Assembly (NCBI GenBank): GCA_016708125.1 | Contig: JADJGF010000001.1 | Coordinates: forward strand, 248,001-312,000 | From: Ignavibacteriota bacterium | GTDB lineage: Bacteria; Bacteroidota; Ignavibacteria; Ignavibacteriales; Melioribacteraceae | Direction of reading: 5' to 3' | Length of the DNA: 64,000 nucleotides | Shown here: piece after piece, positions 36,701-44,915 of the stretch | How the letters are laid out: every line of letters begins with the position of its first letter | Position numbering within the stretch: position 1 is the stretch's first letter | The notes under the pieces: model-generated | Told to the model about the DNA's origin: nothing | The model's input: only the letters and a program-made list of their open reading frames with translations | Database searches by the model: none | Program-made: the position numbers and the translations under genes

Positions 36701-37773
36701 GCTGGTTGATCAGTAATATTATTTTGGCTTAACATTCTTTTACCGGAAGTTCCGCCGTATGTAATCCAATAATAGTTTTTGTTTGAATAATAATTTTTAT
36801 TTCTTGTAATCTTATTTGAAATTTTGTTAAACTCCCAAAAGTTTACACCTCTTCCGTAAAATAAAATATAATCGTTATCGCCAAAAGTTCCGTCTTCTTC
36901 GCCGGAAACAAAAATTGCATTTTCTACCAAATCTTCAGGTCTTACCGCAGAGATTGTCCAAGGTAAAATATATCCGCCGTTATTGTAGATTTTTATAGTT
37001 TTTGGATCAATAGAATTTACCGGAATTCCGAGTTCTGTTAAATATGCTTTATCTATTTTATAAATTCCTTCAACTGGGGCTTCAAATTTATACCATTCGC
37101 CTTCAGCCAAAACTGAATTTTGACCTGAAATTTTTGAGAGTTTTTTTTCACTTCCCCAAATTTTTGCAATTTCTTTATTTAAAATTACATCAGCAGCAAA
37201 TTCTGAAATTTTATTACGATTTTGATTTGAGTTTTGTGCAAAATCAATTTGAAAAATTATCTTAGTATAAAATTTAATTTCAGAAGTAACCGGATCGAAT
37301 AAAACGGGATTTACAATAATATCTTGAACTTGTGCATCTCTAATTTTTCCAAATTCACCAAACTCAATTATTTCCGGATGTTTGTAATAATTGTAATCAT
37401 TAGATTTTTTGTAACTAAATTCCGTAAAACCATTTCTCTTTTCCATATTGGGAATTGGTTTTAAGTTTCCATTTAATACTTTGAAATCAGAATTTATAAC
37501 ACGAATATTATTCCCAAATTCTTGCGGAACTCCAATGTTAAAAACTCTTTTTGGAACTTCAGGCATTCCTTGCAAATTTTCTGCAATTTCACAATTTCTG
37601 ATTGATGTTTTTCGATAAGTTTCAAAATTATAGATTGTTAATGTTGTGTCTTCAAATGATGGTGTGTATTCTATAATTAGCGAGTTTGAAGATGACGATA
37701 AGATCTTATAATCATCTTGTGCGGTAACAAATGAATAAAAAAATAGGAAACCTATCAAATAGTATTTGTTCAC
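33799..37773 (-). CDS. porU: type IX secretion sortase PorU (C25 gingipain-like)
   Basis: A 1324-residue exported cysteine protease of family C25. The catalytic His is H843 in FNYFGHGSPDLWAHE and the Cys is C877 in LTAATCDFGKYDD. Around residues 600-760 lie YVIISPSVFKDQAERL, VLLFGDGDYDY and YPYDDFYS, the gingipain core. An Ig-like region follows, and the final 90 residues (YNYPNPFSSNTFFTF, IYTVAGRVIKEI, NGTYLYKLIV, LGKMAVIR) are its own sorting domain. PorU removes the sorting domain from cargo and attaches it to lipopolysaccharide. The start is GTG at 37773. It is the first gene of a long minus-strand run. Confidence 0.92.
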   Translation of the reverse strand: MNKYYLIGFLFFYSFVTAQDDYKILSSSSNSLIIEYTPSFEDTTLTIYNFETYRKTSIRNCEIAENLQGMPEVPKRVFNIGVPQEFGNNIRVINSDFKVLNGNLKPIPNMEKRNGFTEFSYKKSNDYNYYKHPEIIEFGEFGKIRDAQVQDIIVNPVLFDPVTSEIKFYTKIIFQIDFAQNSNQNRNKISEFAADVILNKEIAKIWGSEKKLSKISGQNSVLAEGEWYKFEAPVEGIYKIDKAYLTELGIPVNSIDPKTIKIYNNGGYILPWTISAVRPEDLVENAIFVSGEEDGTFGDNDYILFYGRGVNFWEFNKISNKITRNKNYYSNKNYYWITYGGTSGKRMLSQNNITDQPAIQQTSTKAYVYKDDDNQNLMSTGLLFVDDNYSSTAKTKTYTNMLNEFIPDSTINYNFQFINGAKQQNLLTIDENSTRIFSRLIAGAATDNQTYRYGAAIRSFATFKGTLPENRSALKFTFTPATISDKGHLDYFEIEYYKNLIATDNELLFFSKQIDGIVKFSGNNFGGSDFIVYNISDFSNPKIVNVEITGGNFTFANEENSNFSSKYLAVHSSKFKKPNKGVKETNSNIRGESQGAKYVIISPSVFKDQAERLKNYRSLEAQFPISSKVVFIEDIYKEFSGGMLDPTSIRDFLKYVYENWQIKPEYVLLFGDGDYDYLNIEEIGKNFIPSFQQIESLYEIDSYPYDDFYSRISGADEKADLGIGRLSITNTSEARIVVDKIISYETDQNEGLWRNRITLLGDDGLSGYNAKTGKVDDRDGSLHTGQSENLSNLYIPKSFDRKKIYLSNFQTINTGIGRRKPTCNAEIINAINNGTLIFNYFGHGSPDLWAHEQVFERTVSIPQLKNKELFFLTAATCDFGKYDDPNLQSATEEMILMENFGMIGGISAVRPVFSNENYALTITFYKHMLGSKDSLGFPTRIGNAYFKLKNERTGPNDERFHLFGDPALRLNIPKLPLKITSVNNSNLVQPVNISALSSVNISGKVLNVDSAISNFNGEAIITVFDSKRTIHLEDINYNMEDQGGVIFRGRVSVNNGEFSTSFTVPKDISYENKNGKISAYFFNEEFDGIGYTDNITIGGTDTTNTNDGKGPDIEILYDDELENSYLVNPNFKLRVKLFDETGLNTTGTGIGHKLEAILNDNEQNSIDLTNYFIGDLNSGGKSGEVNYNFSSLEPGEYKIKINAWDVFNNFSFAENNFTVVDGDKLALREVYNYPNPFSSNTFFTFQHNLSDAINVKIKIYTVAGRVIKEINASNVEDKFVKLEWDGKDEDNNNIGNGTYLYKLIVQSVDGEYTENILGKMAVIR

Positions 37774-37788
37774 TAACTAATCCCCAAA

Positions 37789-37801
37789 TTAACTTAGTTA
37801 A
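37789..37801. promoter_or_regulatory. perfect palindrome upstream of porU
   Basis: TTAACTTAGTTAA is a 13-base perfect palindrome 16 bases upstream of the porU GTG. It could be an operator or a chance AT-rich dyad; it is not matched to any known regulator. Confidence 0.3.
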
Positions 37802-37909
37802 ATTAGATTACAAACTTAGATAAATAATTATTTGTAAATCAAATTAAATGGTAACAAATACTCTATATAAATTTCCTTCTTTGAAACTGTTAAATTTTAA
37901 GTGACACAA

Positions 37910-37937
37910 ATTAGATAAGTTTAGTACAAATTGTCAA
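37910..37937 (-). promoter_or_regulatory. candidate promoter upstream of porU
   Basis: On the minus strand TTGACA (37937-37932) is followed after 16 bases by TCTAAT (37915-37910), with TTTG shortly beyond. It is the best -35-like match in the 270-base gap between porU and the HD gene and lies about 140 bases before the porU start. The remainder of the gap holds no gene. Confidence 0.3.
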
Positions 37938-38043
37938 GTCAAAAGATTTTTGTCAATTAAATTAACAAAAACTCAAAGTATATTTTAATTAAATTAATTC
38001 TCGATCAAATCTAAAAATTTTTAAGTTAAAAAATGATGCAAAA

Positions 38044-38601
38044 TTAAAGACCTAAATTATCTTTAATTCCACGCAATGCATTTATGCAGAATTGAATATG
38101 TTCATCAAGCGAAATATTTAAATCTGCCGCACCGTTAATTATATCTTCCCTTTTAACTGCTTTTGCAAAAGCTTTATCTTTCATTTTTTTCTTAACTGAA
38201 CTTACTTCAACTTCATCAATTTTCCTATTCGGTCTTACCAAAGTTACCGCAGTTATAAATCCGGATAATTCATCACAAGCATATAAAACTTTTTCAAGTA
38301 AACTTTCTCGCTTAACATTTGTATGATCTGCATGTGATAAAATTGCTCTTGTGAAAATTTCTGAAAATCCTTTTTCCTTTAGAATTTTTTCTCCTTGAGT
38401 AGGATGATCTACCATTGATGGAAATTTTTCATAATCAAAATCATGAAGCAAAGCAACATTTCCCCAAAACTCAATATCTTCATTAAACTTTTTTGCATAT
38501 TCTTTAACACATGCTTCAACTGAATATGCATGTTTTAACAAACTTTCATTCTGAGTATATTCTTTTAAAAGTCTATGGCAAAATTCTCTGTTTCGTTCCA
38601 T
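38044..38601 (-). CDS. HD-domain phosphohydrolase
   Basis: A 185-residue cytoplasmic HD protein. H24 in LLKHAYSVE, the HD pair in ALLHDFDYEKFP near residue 52, a His in VDHPTQGEKIL near 66 and SHADHT near 92 supply the metal ligands, with ACDELSGF following. The size and layout match stand-alone HDIG-type hydrolases that are often annotated as hydrolases without defined substrate. The gene abuts nth (the nth stop is followed immediately by its ATG), so both are probably one operon. Confidence 0.85.
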   Translation of the reverse strand: MERNREFCHRLLKEYTQNESLLKHAYSVEACVKEYAKKFNEDIEFWGNVALLHDFDYEKFPSMVDHPTQGEKILKEKGFSEIFTRAILSHADHTNVKRESLLEKVLYACDELSGFITAVTLVRPNRKIDEVEVSSVKKKMKDKAFAKAVKREDIINGAADLNISLDEHIQFCINALRGIKDNLGL

Positions 38602-39249
38602 TTATTTTTCCTTCTTTAGATTAGAACTTGGGCAATATTTTTCTACAACACAATTTTTACAATTTGGTCTTCTTGCAATACAGATTTTTCTCCCGTGATT
38701 TATAAACCAATGTGTTGAATTTACCCAATCTTCTTTGGGTAAAAGTGTTTTCAATTTATTTTCAATTATTTCCGGATTTGAAGAATTCACTAAACCCAAT
38801 AAATTTGAAATTCTATTTACGTGCGTATCAACTGCAATTGCTGGAATATTGAAAGCGTGTCCGGCAACAACTGAAGCAGTCTTTCTCCCAACTCCGGGTA
38901 ATTTTGTAAGTTCATCAAAATTATTTGGAACTGTTGAATTATATTTTTCAACTAAAATTGTGCAGCAATTTTTAATGCTTTTTGCTTTCTGTTTGTAAAA
39001 TCCGGTTGAGAAAATATATTTTTCCAACTCTTCAATTTTCGCATTCGAGAAATCTTCTGCGTCAACATATTTTTTAAATAATTCTTTAGTTACAATATTT
39101 ACTCTCGCATCTGTACATTGAGCACTTAAAATTGTTGCAACAAGAAGTTGAAGCGGATTTGTAAATTCCAACTGCGGTTTAGTATTTGGATATTCTTTTT
39201 TAAGAATTGCAAATATTTTTTTTATTCTTTTGCTTTCTTCATCTTTCAT
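38602..39249 (-). CDS. nth: endonuclease III
   Basis: A 215-residue base-excision repair glycosylase/AP lyase acting on oxidised pyrimidines. The helix-hairpin-helix is LPGVGRKTASVVAGHAF near residue 117, with the Schiff-base Lys in GRKTA; the catalytic Asp is in VDTHVNRIS near 140. The iron-sulfur cluster ligands are present as C-x6-C-x2-C-x5-C (CIARRPNCKNCVVEKYC near 192). All key residues are intact and the length is normal. Confidence 0.96.
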   Translation of the reverse strand: MKDEESKRIKKIFAILKKEYPNTKPQLEFTNPLQLLVATILSAQCTDARVNIVTKELFKKYVDAEDFSNAKIEELEKYIFSTGFYKQKAKSIKNCCTILVEKYNSTVPNNFDELTKLPGVGRKTASVVAGHAFNIPAIAVDTHVNRISNLLGLVNSSNPEIIENKLKTLLPKEDWVNSTHWFINHGRKICIARRPNCKNCVVEKYCPSSNLKKEK

Positions 39250-39313
39250 ATTAGCATTTTCTTTTTAACAATAATCACTTTTCTAAAAATAACATTTTAA
39301 GTAACTTTAATTT

Positions 39314-40150
39314 ATGAAAATTCTATTTGCAATATTTTTTCTTCCTGCAATTTTAATTTCACAAACTTTACAATTTGTAAATGATTTTGGAAATTTTGAA
39401 AATGCATCTTCGTTTGATATTGATTTGTCCAATAATATTTTTGTTGCTGATGCAAAATTAAATACAATTTCTAAATTTGACTCAACCGGGAAATTATTAA
39501 ATAGTATTGGCGGTTTTGGCTGGGATCAATCAACTTTTGATGAACCAATTGATATCGTTACAAATACGCTAAGTCTTTATGTTGCTGATAAAAATAATAA
39601 TCGAATTCAAAGGTTTGATAAAGATTTAAATTTTTTATCGGAATATTCCGGTACAGATTCTCAAAGTGAAGTGCAGTTTGGATATCCTATTTGTGTTGAA
39701 ATTTCAAACATCGGCGATTTATTTATTTTGGATTCTGATAATAATAAAATCTTAAAGTTTAATTTAAACGGAGAATTTCTTCAAGAAATCGGCGGAAATG
39801 ATGCCGGAAATTTTGCAATAAATAATCCCAAAAGTTTTGCAATCGATAATTCAAATAATTTATTTGTCCTTGATGAACAAACGATTAAAGTTTTTGATCA
39901 ATATGGAAACGATCTTTTCTATTTTAAATTAGATTTTTTTGCAGATAAAATAAAATTTGATTTTGACAATTTAGTTCTGATAAACAAAAACAAATTTTCT
40001 ATCTTAAATATTTCTGATAGAAAAATTATTTTTGATTTTACAAGTTTTCCACATTTGGATGAAGAAAATATTATTGATGCAAAAATAATTGGGAATTATT
40101 TACTGCTTCTTTCACAACATAGAATTATTAAATATTTTATCATAAAATAA
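39314..40150 (+). CDS. exported NHL-repeat beta-propeller protein
   Basis: A 278-residue protein with a signal peptide (ILFAIFFLPAILISQ). The rest consists of about six NHL-type blades, for example DLSNNIFVADAKLNTISKFD, NTLSLYVADKNNNRIQRFD and NIGDLFILDSDNNKILKFN. NHL propellers bind proteins, peptides or RNA and occur in many exported proteins; no catalytic residues are evident. It starts a plus-strand cluster and is followed after 2 bases by a DUF2085 protein, so it is likely exported and works with the membrane proteins downstream. Function unknown. Confidence 0.8.
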   Translation: MKILFAIFFLPAILISQTLQFVNDFGNFENASSFDIDLSNNIFVADAKLNTISKFDSTGKLLNSIGGFGWDQSTFDEPIDIVTNTLSLYVADKNNNRIQRFDKDLNFLSEYSGTDSQSEVQFGYPICVEISNIGDLFILDSDNNKILKFNLNGEFLQEIGGNDAGNFAINNPKSFAIDNSNNLFVLDEQTIKVFDQYGNDLFYFKLDFFADKIKFDFDNLVLINKNKFSILNISDRKIIFDFTSFPHLDEENIIDAKIIGNYLLLLSQHRIIKYFIIK

Positions 40151-40152
40151 AA

Positions 40153-40614
40153 TTGTTTAATATAAAAGTTAATTCGGTTAATCTATTTTTATTCTTCATT
40201 ATTTTTATTTGGTGTTTGGGAATTTTAGCAGAATTTCTATTGAATTTGTTTCCTTCTTTATTTTACATTTTCCCTTTTCTCAAATATAATTATTCAATTG
40301 TTTGTCACACTCAATCAGAAAAACTTTTTACTTATTTTGGATATCATACATTGGTTTGCTCTAGATGCACGGGAATTTATTTTGGAAGTTTGATAAGTAT
40401 AATTTTAATAATCTTTGGATTTGAAAAATCTATTTCGACAAAGCAATTACTTATATTTTCAATCCCATTATTTCTTGATGTAATTTTTACAACATTAAAT
40501 GCTTATCCTTACATTCATTTGCTTTCTTTAGTTACCGGATTACTTTTAGGTTCAATCGGATTTTCATATATTCATAAACTAATTTTAAATTTACTCATTA
40601 AACAGAAAGGTTAA
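40153..40614 (+). CDS. DUF2085 membrane protein
   Basis: A 153-residue protein with about four membrane helices. The family signature is IVCHTQSEKLFTYFGYHTL followed by VCSRCTGIYFG: a Cys-His, then a Cys-x-x-Cys-Thr-Gly next to membrane segments, suggesting a metal or redox site near the membrane surface. Its start is TTG two bases after the NHL gene stop, and there is no ATG that would retain the first helix. Function of the family is unknown. Confidence 0.8.
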   Translation: MFNIKVNSVNLFLFFIIFIWCLGILAEFLLNLFPSLFYIFPFLKYNYSIVCHTQSEKLFTYFGYHTLVCSRCTGIYFGSLISIILIIFGFEKSISTKQLLIFSIPLFLDVIFTTLNAYPYIHLLSLVTGLLLGSIGFSYIHKLILNLLIKQKG

Positions 40615-40616
40615 TT

Positions 40617-41126
40617 TTGAAAAAATATTTGCCTGCATTGGTCGCGGGATTTTCAGCCGGAGTTTTACACATTGTGCCAATTGCAAAATCATTAACGTGC
40701 TGTTTGATAGTTCCGGTAGCATCTTTTTTTGCGATAACTTTAGCAGCAAAATCAGAAAACATAAATGGAAATTTTAATCTTAAGCGTGGAGCAATTTTAG
40801 GATTATTGACCGGTTTATTCGCTGCATTATTCGGAAGTTTCTTTGATCTTTTTATAACATTTTTAACAAGAAACAATGATATTTTAGATTCATTTAACGA
40901 ACTTAACACAATGGTGGATAGTTTTCCGGTAGCGCAAGAAATAAAAGATGAAGTTTTAAGATTAATGCAAACTGTTGCTGATTCAATAAAAGAAAAAGGA
41001 TTTTCATCATTATATACAATTTCAATAATTTTTAATAATTTAATTGTTGATTCTATCTTTGGATTAATTGGCGGATTAGTTGGCACTAAATATTATAATT
41101 CTAAAAACTCGGGAATAAAATTATGA
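40617..41126 (+). CDS. membrane protein of unknown function
   Basis: A 169-residue protein with hydrophobic segments at about 5-25, 28-45, 58-80 and 135-160 and a hydrophilic helical stretch of about 40 residues between (TMVDSFPVAQEIKDEVLRL). There is a Cys pair in SLTCCLIVPVAS. It starts at TTG two bases after the DUF2085 stop and overlaps the next gene by ATGA. I do not recognise the family; its tight linkage suggests a role in the same membrane complex. Confidence 0.7.
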   Translation: MKKYLPALVAGFSAGVLHIVPIAKSLTCCLIVPVASFFAITLAAKSENINGNFNLKRGAILGLLTGLFAALFGSFFDLFITFLTRNNDILDSFNELNTMVDSFPVAQEIKDEVLRLMQTVADSIKEKGFSSLYTISIIFNNLIVDSIFGLIGGLVGTKYYNSKNSGIKL

Positions 41127-41410
41127 TAATTGTTTTCATTTTTTTATTACATATAATTTTTATTGGATATGTTTTTTTCAAAAAATTAAAGAAGGATTCA
41201 CTTAGTTCTGCATTAATAAATTTGGCATTTATAATTATTTTCTTCAGTGTGGGTTGGTCGCTTTCCGGTATGCTTGTAAAACTTGTATTTGAGCCGGAAG
41301 GTTTAGGAAAATATTTTGATAGAGATACAATTGCATTAACAATTTTAACAATTGCAGAATTTTTCTTTTTTAAAATTTACTATAAAGATATAAATTCTAC
41401 CTCAGCCTAA
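41123..41410 (+). CDS. small three-helix membrane protein
   Basis: A 95-residue protein with three membrane helices (residues 1-18, 30-54 and 70-86); a Lys-rich loop follows the first. The middle stretch VGWSLSGMLVKLVFEPEGLG has an acidic loop. ATG overlaps the upstream stop. Its end overlaps the opposing tonB gene tail by 14 bases. Function unknown. Confidence 0.65.
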   Translation: MIIVFIFLLHIIFIGYVFFKKLKKDSLSSALINLAFIIIFFSVGWSLSGMLVKLVFEPEGLGKYFDRDTIALTILTIAEFFFFKIYYKDINSTSA

Positions 41411-42086
41411 AAGGAAATATAATAACCGCAGTTTGTTCAATATTTTTTGCTCTCTCGGGAAGCGGTTCAAATCTCCATTGTCTTAAAGAATTGATTGCCG
41501 CTATTTCCAATTTAGAATCAGCTTTAATTAAAGGCATAATTCTTCCTACACTTCCATCCGAAAGAATTGTAAATTTTAATTTTAGATCAATTTCTTTTGA
41601 AACTCCTTCAGGATAAGGAGGAAGCGAATAGCTATAAATTTTTCTTTTACCTTTTCCGCCAAAATCTATTTCAAATCCAAAACTTGCATTTCCGTCGCCG
41701 GTTTCTTCAGTTCCGTTTCCGGCTTCTTCTTCTTTTGTTTCTATTGGTTCAACAACTTCAGGTTTGGTTTCCTTTTCACTTTGCTTTTTATCTGAGCCAA
41801 GGATAACATCGTTTGTTTCATCGGGATGAAGAACTTTTGGCAATTCAACTTCTTTAACAATTTTTTTCTTAACTTCTTTTTGAACTTCTGGTTCTTTTTT
41901 CTGAATTTCTTCCGTTGGAGTTTGAGCTAAAACTCCGGCAGAACTTAAATTCCCAATTGATCCAAATCCAATCGTAACAAATTCTTCTTCAACCGGTTCC
42001 GAATTAAATTTAATAAAATACAAAATCAACAATAAAATTAAGTGAACTGCAATTGATAATAAATATGGATTTCTTTTGTTTTTCAA
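41397..42086 (-). CDS. tonB: TonB energy transducer
   Basis: A 229-residue TonB. The N-terminal helix (LLSIAVHLILLLILYFIKF) contains the Ser/His residues used by TonB-ExbBD. The middle (60-150) is rich in Glu, Lys and Pro. The C-terminal domain has SYSLPPYPEGVSKEIDLKL, a DGSVGRI turn and SLRQWRFEPLP near the end, the usual fold. It couples the proton gradient to outer-membrane transport. The TTG start overlaps the exbD stop, so it is translated with exbD. Confidence 0.88.
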   Translation of the reverse strand: MKNKRNPYLLSIAVHLILLLILYFIKFNSEPVEEEFVTIGFGSIGNLSSAGVLAQTPTEEIQKKEPEVQKEVKKKIVKEVELPKVLHPDETNDVILGSDKKQSEKETKPEVVEPIETKEEEAGNGTEETGDGNASFGFEIDFGGKGKRKIYSYSLPPYPEGVSKEIDLKLKFTILSDGSVGRIMPLIKADSKLEIAAINSLRQWRFEPLPERAKNIEQTAVIIFPFRLR

Positions 42087-42487
42087 AATGATTGTTTCTC
42101 TGTTTCGATTGTAAATTTTTCTATTCCAACTGCTTTTGCTGCATCTATAACTTGAATGACTAAATCTATATTAACTGTTTTATCTGCACGAATTACCAAA
42201 TTGTTTTCTGTTATAGTTTGCATTAAGTCGCCCAATTTTAATGCAACCGAACTTATATCCGTTTTTTCGCTTCCAACATAAACTTCTTTTTCTTCCGTAA
42301 TAGATACAATAAGTTTGGTCGGCATACTTTGTTCATTCATTTTTGAAGCTGGCAATTTTACTTTAACTCCGGTTTGAATTACAAATTGTGAAGAAAGTAA
42401 AAAGAAGATTAAAAGTAAAAAAACTATATCTGTTAAAGATGAAAAGTTAAATGAGCTTAACGGTTTTTCTTTTGTTTCAAATTTCAT
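42083..42487 (-). CDS. exbD: biopolymer transport protein ExbD/TolR
   Basis: A 134-residue protein with one membrane helix and a periplasmic domain. The helix carries LTDIVFLLLIFFLLSSQFV, in which the Asp is the conserved proton-path residue. The periplasmic part has KVNLDLVIQVIDAAKAVGIEK-like strands (TVNIDLVIQVIDAAKAVG), as in ExbD/TolR. With exbB upstream and tonB downstream it completes the motor. Seven bases separate it from exbB. Confidence 0.9.
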   Translation of the reverse strand: MKFETKEKPLSSFNFSSLTDIVFLLLIFFLLSSQFVIQTGVKVKLPASKMNEQSMPTKLIVSITEEKEVYVGSEKTDISSVALKLGDLMQTITENNLVIRADKTVNIDLVIQVIDAAKAVGIEKFTIETEKQSF

Positions 42488-42494
42488 TTTAGTC

Positions 42495-43151
42495 CTATAG
42501 TTCTATTTCAATATCTTCTTGAATAACTTTATTTCCTCTGCTTGTTTCTTCAATAATATCAAGAACATCATTTGAAACTACTTCCATATCAAGAATTAAT
42601 TTATTTATTCCGGTTGTTAAATAATTATAAAATGCCAATGCAATAATTCCTATTGCCAAACCAACGGCAGTTGTAATTAGTGCTTCCCAAATTCCGCCGG
42701 CTAAATCACTTGGATTAGCAGAACCTTGCAAATCTTGAATTCGCATAAAAGCTTGAATCATTCCGGTTACCGTTCCTAAAAATCCTAAAAGAGGTGCAAT
42801 ACCAGAAATTGTTGCAACGATTGATAATCCTTTTTCTAATTTAGCAACTTCTTGTCTTCCGGCATTTTCAATAGATTCTTTAACTCTTTCGTGACCTAAA
42901 TGATATTTTTTTAATCCGCTTTTTATAATATTTGCCGCCGGTGATTTTTCTTCGATACAATAACTTATTGCACTGGAAATATCTTCCTTTATCAACATTC
43001 CTCTTATCTTAACTAAAAAAGCCGGAACGTTTAATTTTGATTTTTTAATTACAATATATCTTTCAACAATTATAGCCACCGCAATAATTGAACTAATAAA
43101 CAGCGGAATCATTAACCATCCGCCTTTTGAAAGCATTGATAATATTGACAT
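42495..43151 (-). CDS. exbB: MotA/TolQ/ExbB proton channel protein
   Basis: A 218-residue inner-membrane protein with three membrane helices near residues 12-33, 105-130 and 150-175. The signature ISGIAPLLGFLGTVTGMI and EALITTAVGLAIGIIALAFYNYL contain the conserved Thr and Gly-rich helices. It forms the pentameric channel around ExbD. The upstream gene encodes a SPOR protein and the downstream ones exbD and tonB, so the set is an energising unit for outer-membrane uptake. Confidence 0.92.
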   Translation of the reverse strand: MSILSMLSKGGWLMIPLFISSIIAVAIIVERYIVIKKSKLNVPAFLVKIRGMLIKEDISSAISYCIEEKSPAANIIKSGLKKYHLGHERVKESIENAGRQEVAKLEKGLSIVATISGIAPLLGFLGTVTGMIQAFMRIQDLQGSANPSDLAGGIWEALITTAVGLAIGIIALAFYNYLTTGINKLILDMEVVSNDVLDIIEETSRGNKVIQEDIEIEL

Positions 43152-43169
43152 TTTTATTCCTATGATTCT

Positions 43170-44885
43170 TTATAATTTTGACTGATTTACTTTTGCTTCA
43201 TCTATTGTAGAATAAGGACCAATTCTCACTCTGTGCCAAGTCCCATTAAATTTTGGAATGTAAACTTTTGCAACATATGCATCAAATCCTTTATTTTTTA
43301 ATTTGTTTACTTCTCTTTCGGCAACATTTTTTTGTTTCCATGAAGAAACTTGAACTGAATATTTAGAGCCGGCAAAGTAGATATTATCGGAAACTTCTTT
43401 TTCATTGGGATCTGCATCTACAAATTGTGTTTGTGTGGAATTCTTGTTTACTTTTTCTTTATTTACAGATTTAGTTTCTGCTTCTGTAATTTTTTTCTCA
43501 ATTTTTTGTTCAACTTTTTCCACTGGTTTATTAATGATTTCATCCTTTTTAGCAACTTCTTTAAGAACAGAATCTTGTTTAATTTCTTCCGTATTCATTT
43601 TAATAGAATCAACTGGAATTTCCGGGAGTGGTTGTGATTGAGAAATTTTTTCATCAGCATCCAGTTTTGTACTAATTTCTTTCAATTTCTGATTTTGCTC
43701 AGATAACGCAACTTCTACTTCATGCTCATCATAAAGCCAAGTTGGATTTGCAAAAAACAAAAAATAAATACCAACTACGGCAATTAACATAAAAAGCGCA
43801 ATTAAAGAATTAACCAAAGTTTTATTTCTTCTTTTTGGAATTTTTGATCTCATATCTATTTCATTTTTTTCTTCGACATTTATTTTAGTTAAACTTAAAT
43901 CTTCTTCTTCAAAATTATTTTCAATATTTTCTTCCGATTGAACATCATCTGTAAATTCTTCAATATCATTTACAACTGAATTTTCTAAATTAATGTTTTC
44001 ATTTTCTATAGGAATTTCCGGTTCACTAATTTCAACTTTAAATTTAGTTTGCGGATTATCTTCAATTATATTTTCTTCAATTGATGGAATTTCTTCCTCT
44101 ATATTTTCAGTTATATTTTCAAATTCCTCTAAATTAATTTTTGCTGAATTATCTTCAAAAGATTCCTCAATTATTTCTGGTTCAAGATCAGATTTTACAT
44201 TTAACTCTTTATCTATATCTGAAGTAAGATTATTTAATTCCTCACTGCTCAAATTTCCTTCATTCATAATTTCGTTAAATATCTCATCTTCATTTAGTTC
44301 TTCAAAATCATTTTCAAAAAGCTGCTTACTTTTTGAATCTAAATCATCATCAAAATATGAATCTAGTTCATCTTTAATATCTTCATCATCCAAAATACTT
44401 TTACTTTCTTTTCCTTCTAAATAATCTTCCCAAATATCATAATTTTGAATTCTTTCAGAAGTTCTAATTAATTCATCAATTTTATTTTCAATTTGGATTG
44501 CGCGTTCATCAATTTGTTCATCCGATTGGCTTTCATCCAACTTAATCATTGGTTTGCCGATTCCTAATTGAAAAATTCCTTCGTCAAATTCTACGGCATC
44601 GCCAAATTTTTGTTGAATATCTAAAGTAAGAAATAGAGAATCTTCTGAGGAAAGTCCGGCAACCGGCGAAAAAAGAAGTGTTTTTTTTCTAATTTTTGAT
44701 TTATTTGTTTCTTCACTTAATTGTTCTTTAATTTGAAAAACACCTAAGTTTTTTACTTTAAGAGCTTCGCCAACTAAAAGTTGTTCAACAATTTTTTCTT
44801 TAAATTTGTTAAATGCAAAACTGGTTTCGCTTTCATTTATTTTTAATATTTCCGCAAACTTAAGTTCTAATTTTTCTTTATCCAT
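43170..44885 (-). CDS. HU-like/transmembrane/SPOR-domain protein
   Basis: A 571-residue protein in three parts. Residues 1-115 look like an HU/CCDC81-type DNA-binding-fold domain (KFKEKIVEQLLVGEALKVKN, then LGVFQIKEQ). Residues 120-345 are a very acidic linker dominated by Glu, Asp and Asn. A membrane helix follows (LVNSLIALFMLIAVVGIYFLF, about 357-377), then a Lys/Glu-rich stretch and a C-terminal SPOR domain (YSVQVSSWKQKNVAEREVNKL, VRIGPYSTIDEA) that usually binds denuded glycan strands of peptidoglycan. It spans the inner membrane with the HU-like part inside. It lies upstream of exbB. Confidence 0.8.
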   Translation of the reverse strand: MDKEKLELKFAEILKINESETSFAFNKFKEKIVEQLLVGEALKVKNLGVFQIKEQLSEETNKSKIRKKTLLFSPVAGLSSEDSLFLTLDIQQKFGDAVEFDEGIFQLGIGKPMIKLDESQSDEQIDERAIQIENKIDELIRTSERIQNYDIWEDYLEGKESKSILDDEDIKDELDSYFDDDLDSKSKQLFENDFEELNEDEIFNEIMNEGNLSSEELNNLTSDIDKELNVKSDLEPEIIEESFEDNSAKINLEEFENITENIEEEIPSIEENIIEDNPQTKFKVEISEPEIPIENENINLENSVVNDIEEFTDDVQSEENIENNFEEEDLSLTKINVEEKNEIDMRSKIPKRRNKTLVNSLIALFMLIAVVGIYFLFFANPTWLYDEHEVEVALSEQNQKLKEISTKLDADEKISQSQPLPEIPVDSIKMNTEEIKQDSVLKEVAKKDEIINKPVEKVEQKIEKKITEAETKSVNKEKVNKNSTQTQFVDADPNEKEVSDNIYFAGSKYSVQVSSWKQKNVAEREVNKLKNKGFDAYVAKVYIPKFNGTWHRVRIGPYSTIDEAKVNQSKL

Positions 44886-44915
44886 TTTATCCTCTTAGGA
44901 ATGGTTATTAAAAAG

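Noticed and set aside
32584..37773. A complete type IX secretion locus
   Set aside because: Only porU and porV and one cargo-like gene are here; core parts such as SprA, PorK/L/M/N were not seen in the window.
40598..41086. Minus-strand open frame of about 160 codons
   Set aside because: It is antisense to a membrane-protein gene that fits a coupled plus-strand operon; the frame is an echo of biased codon use.
43993..44424. Plus-strand Ser-rich open frame of about 140 codons
   Set aside because: It is the antisense of the acidic linker of the SPOR protein; Glu/Asp codons read as Ser/Phe on the other strand.
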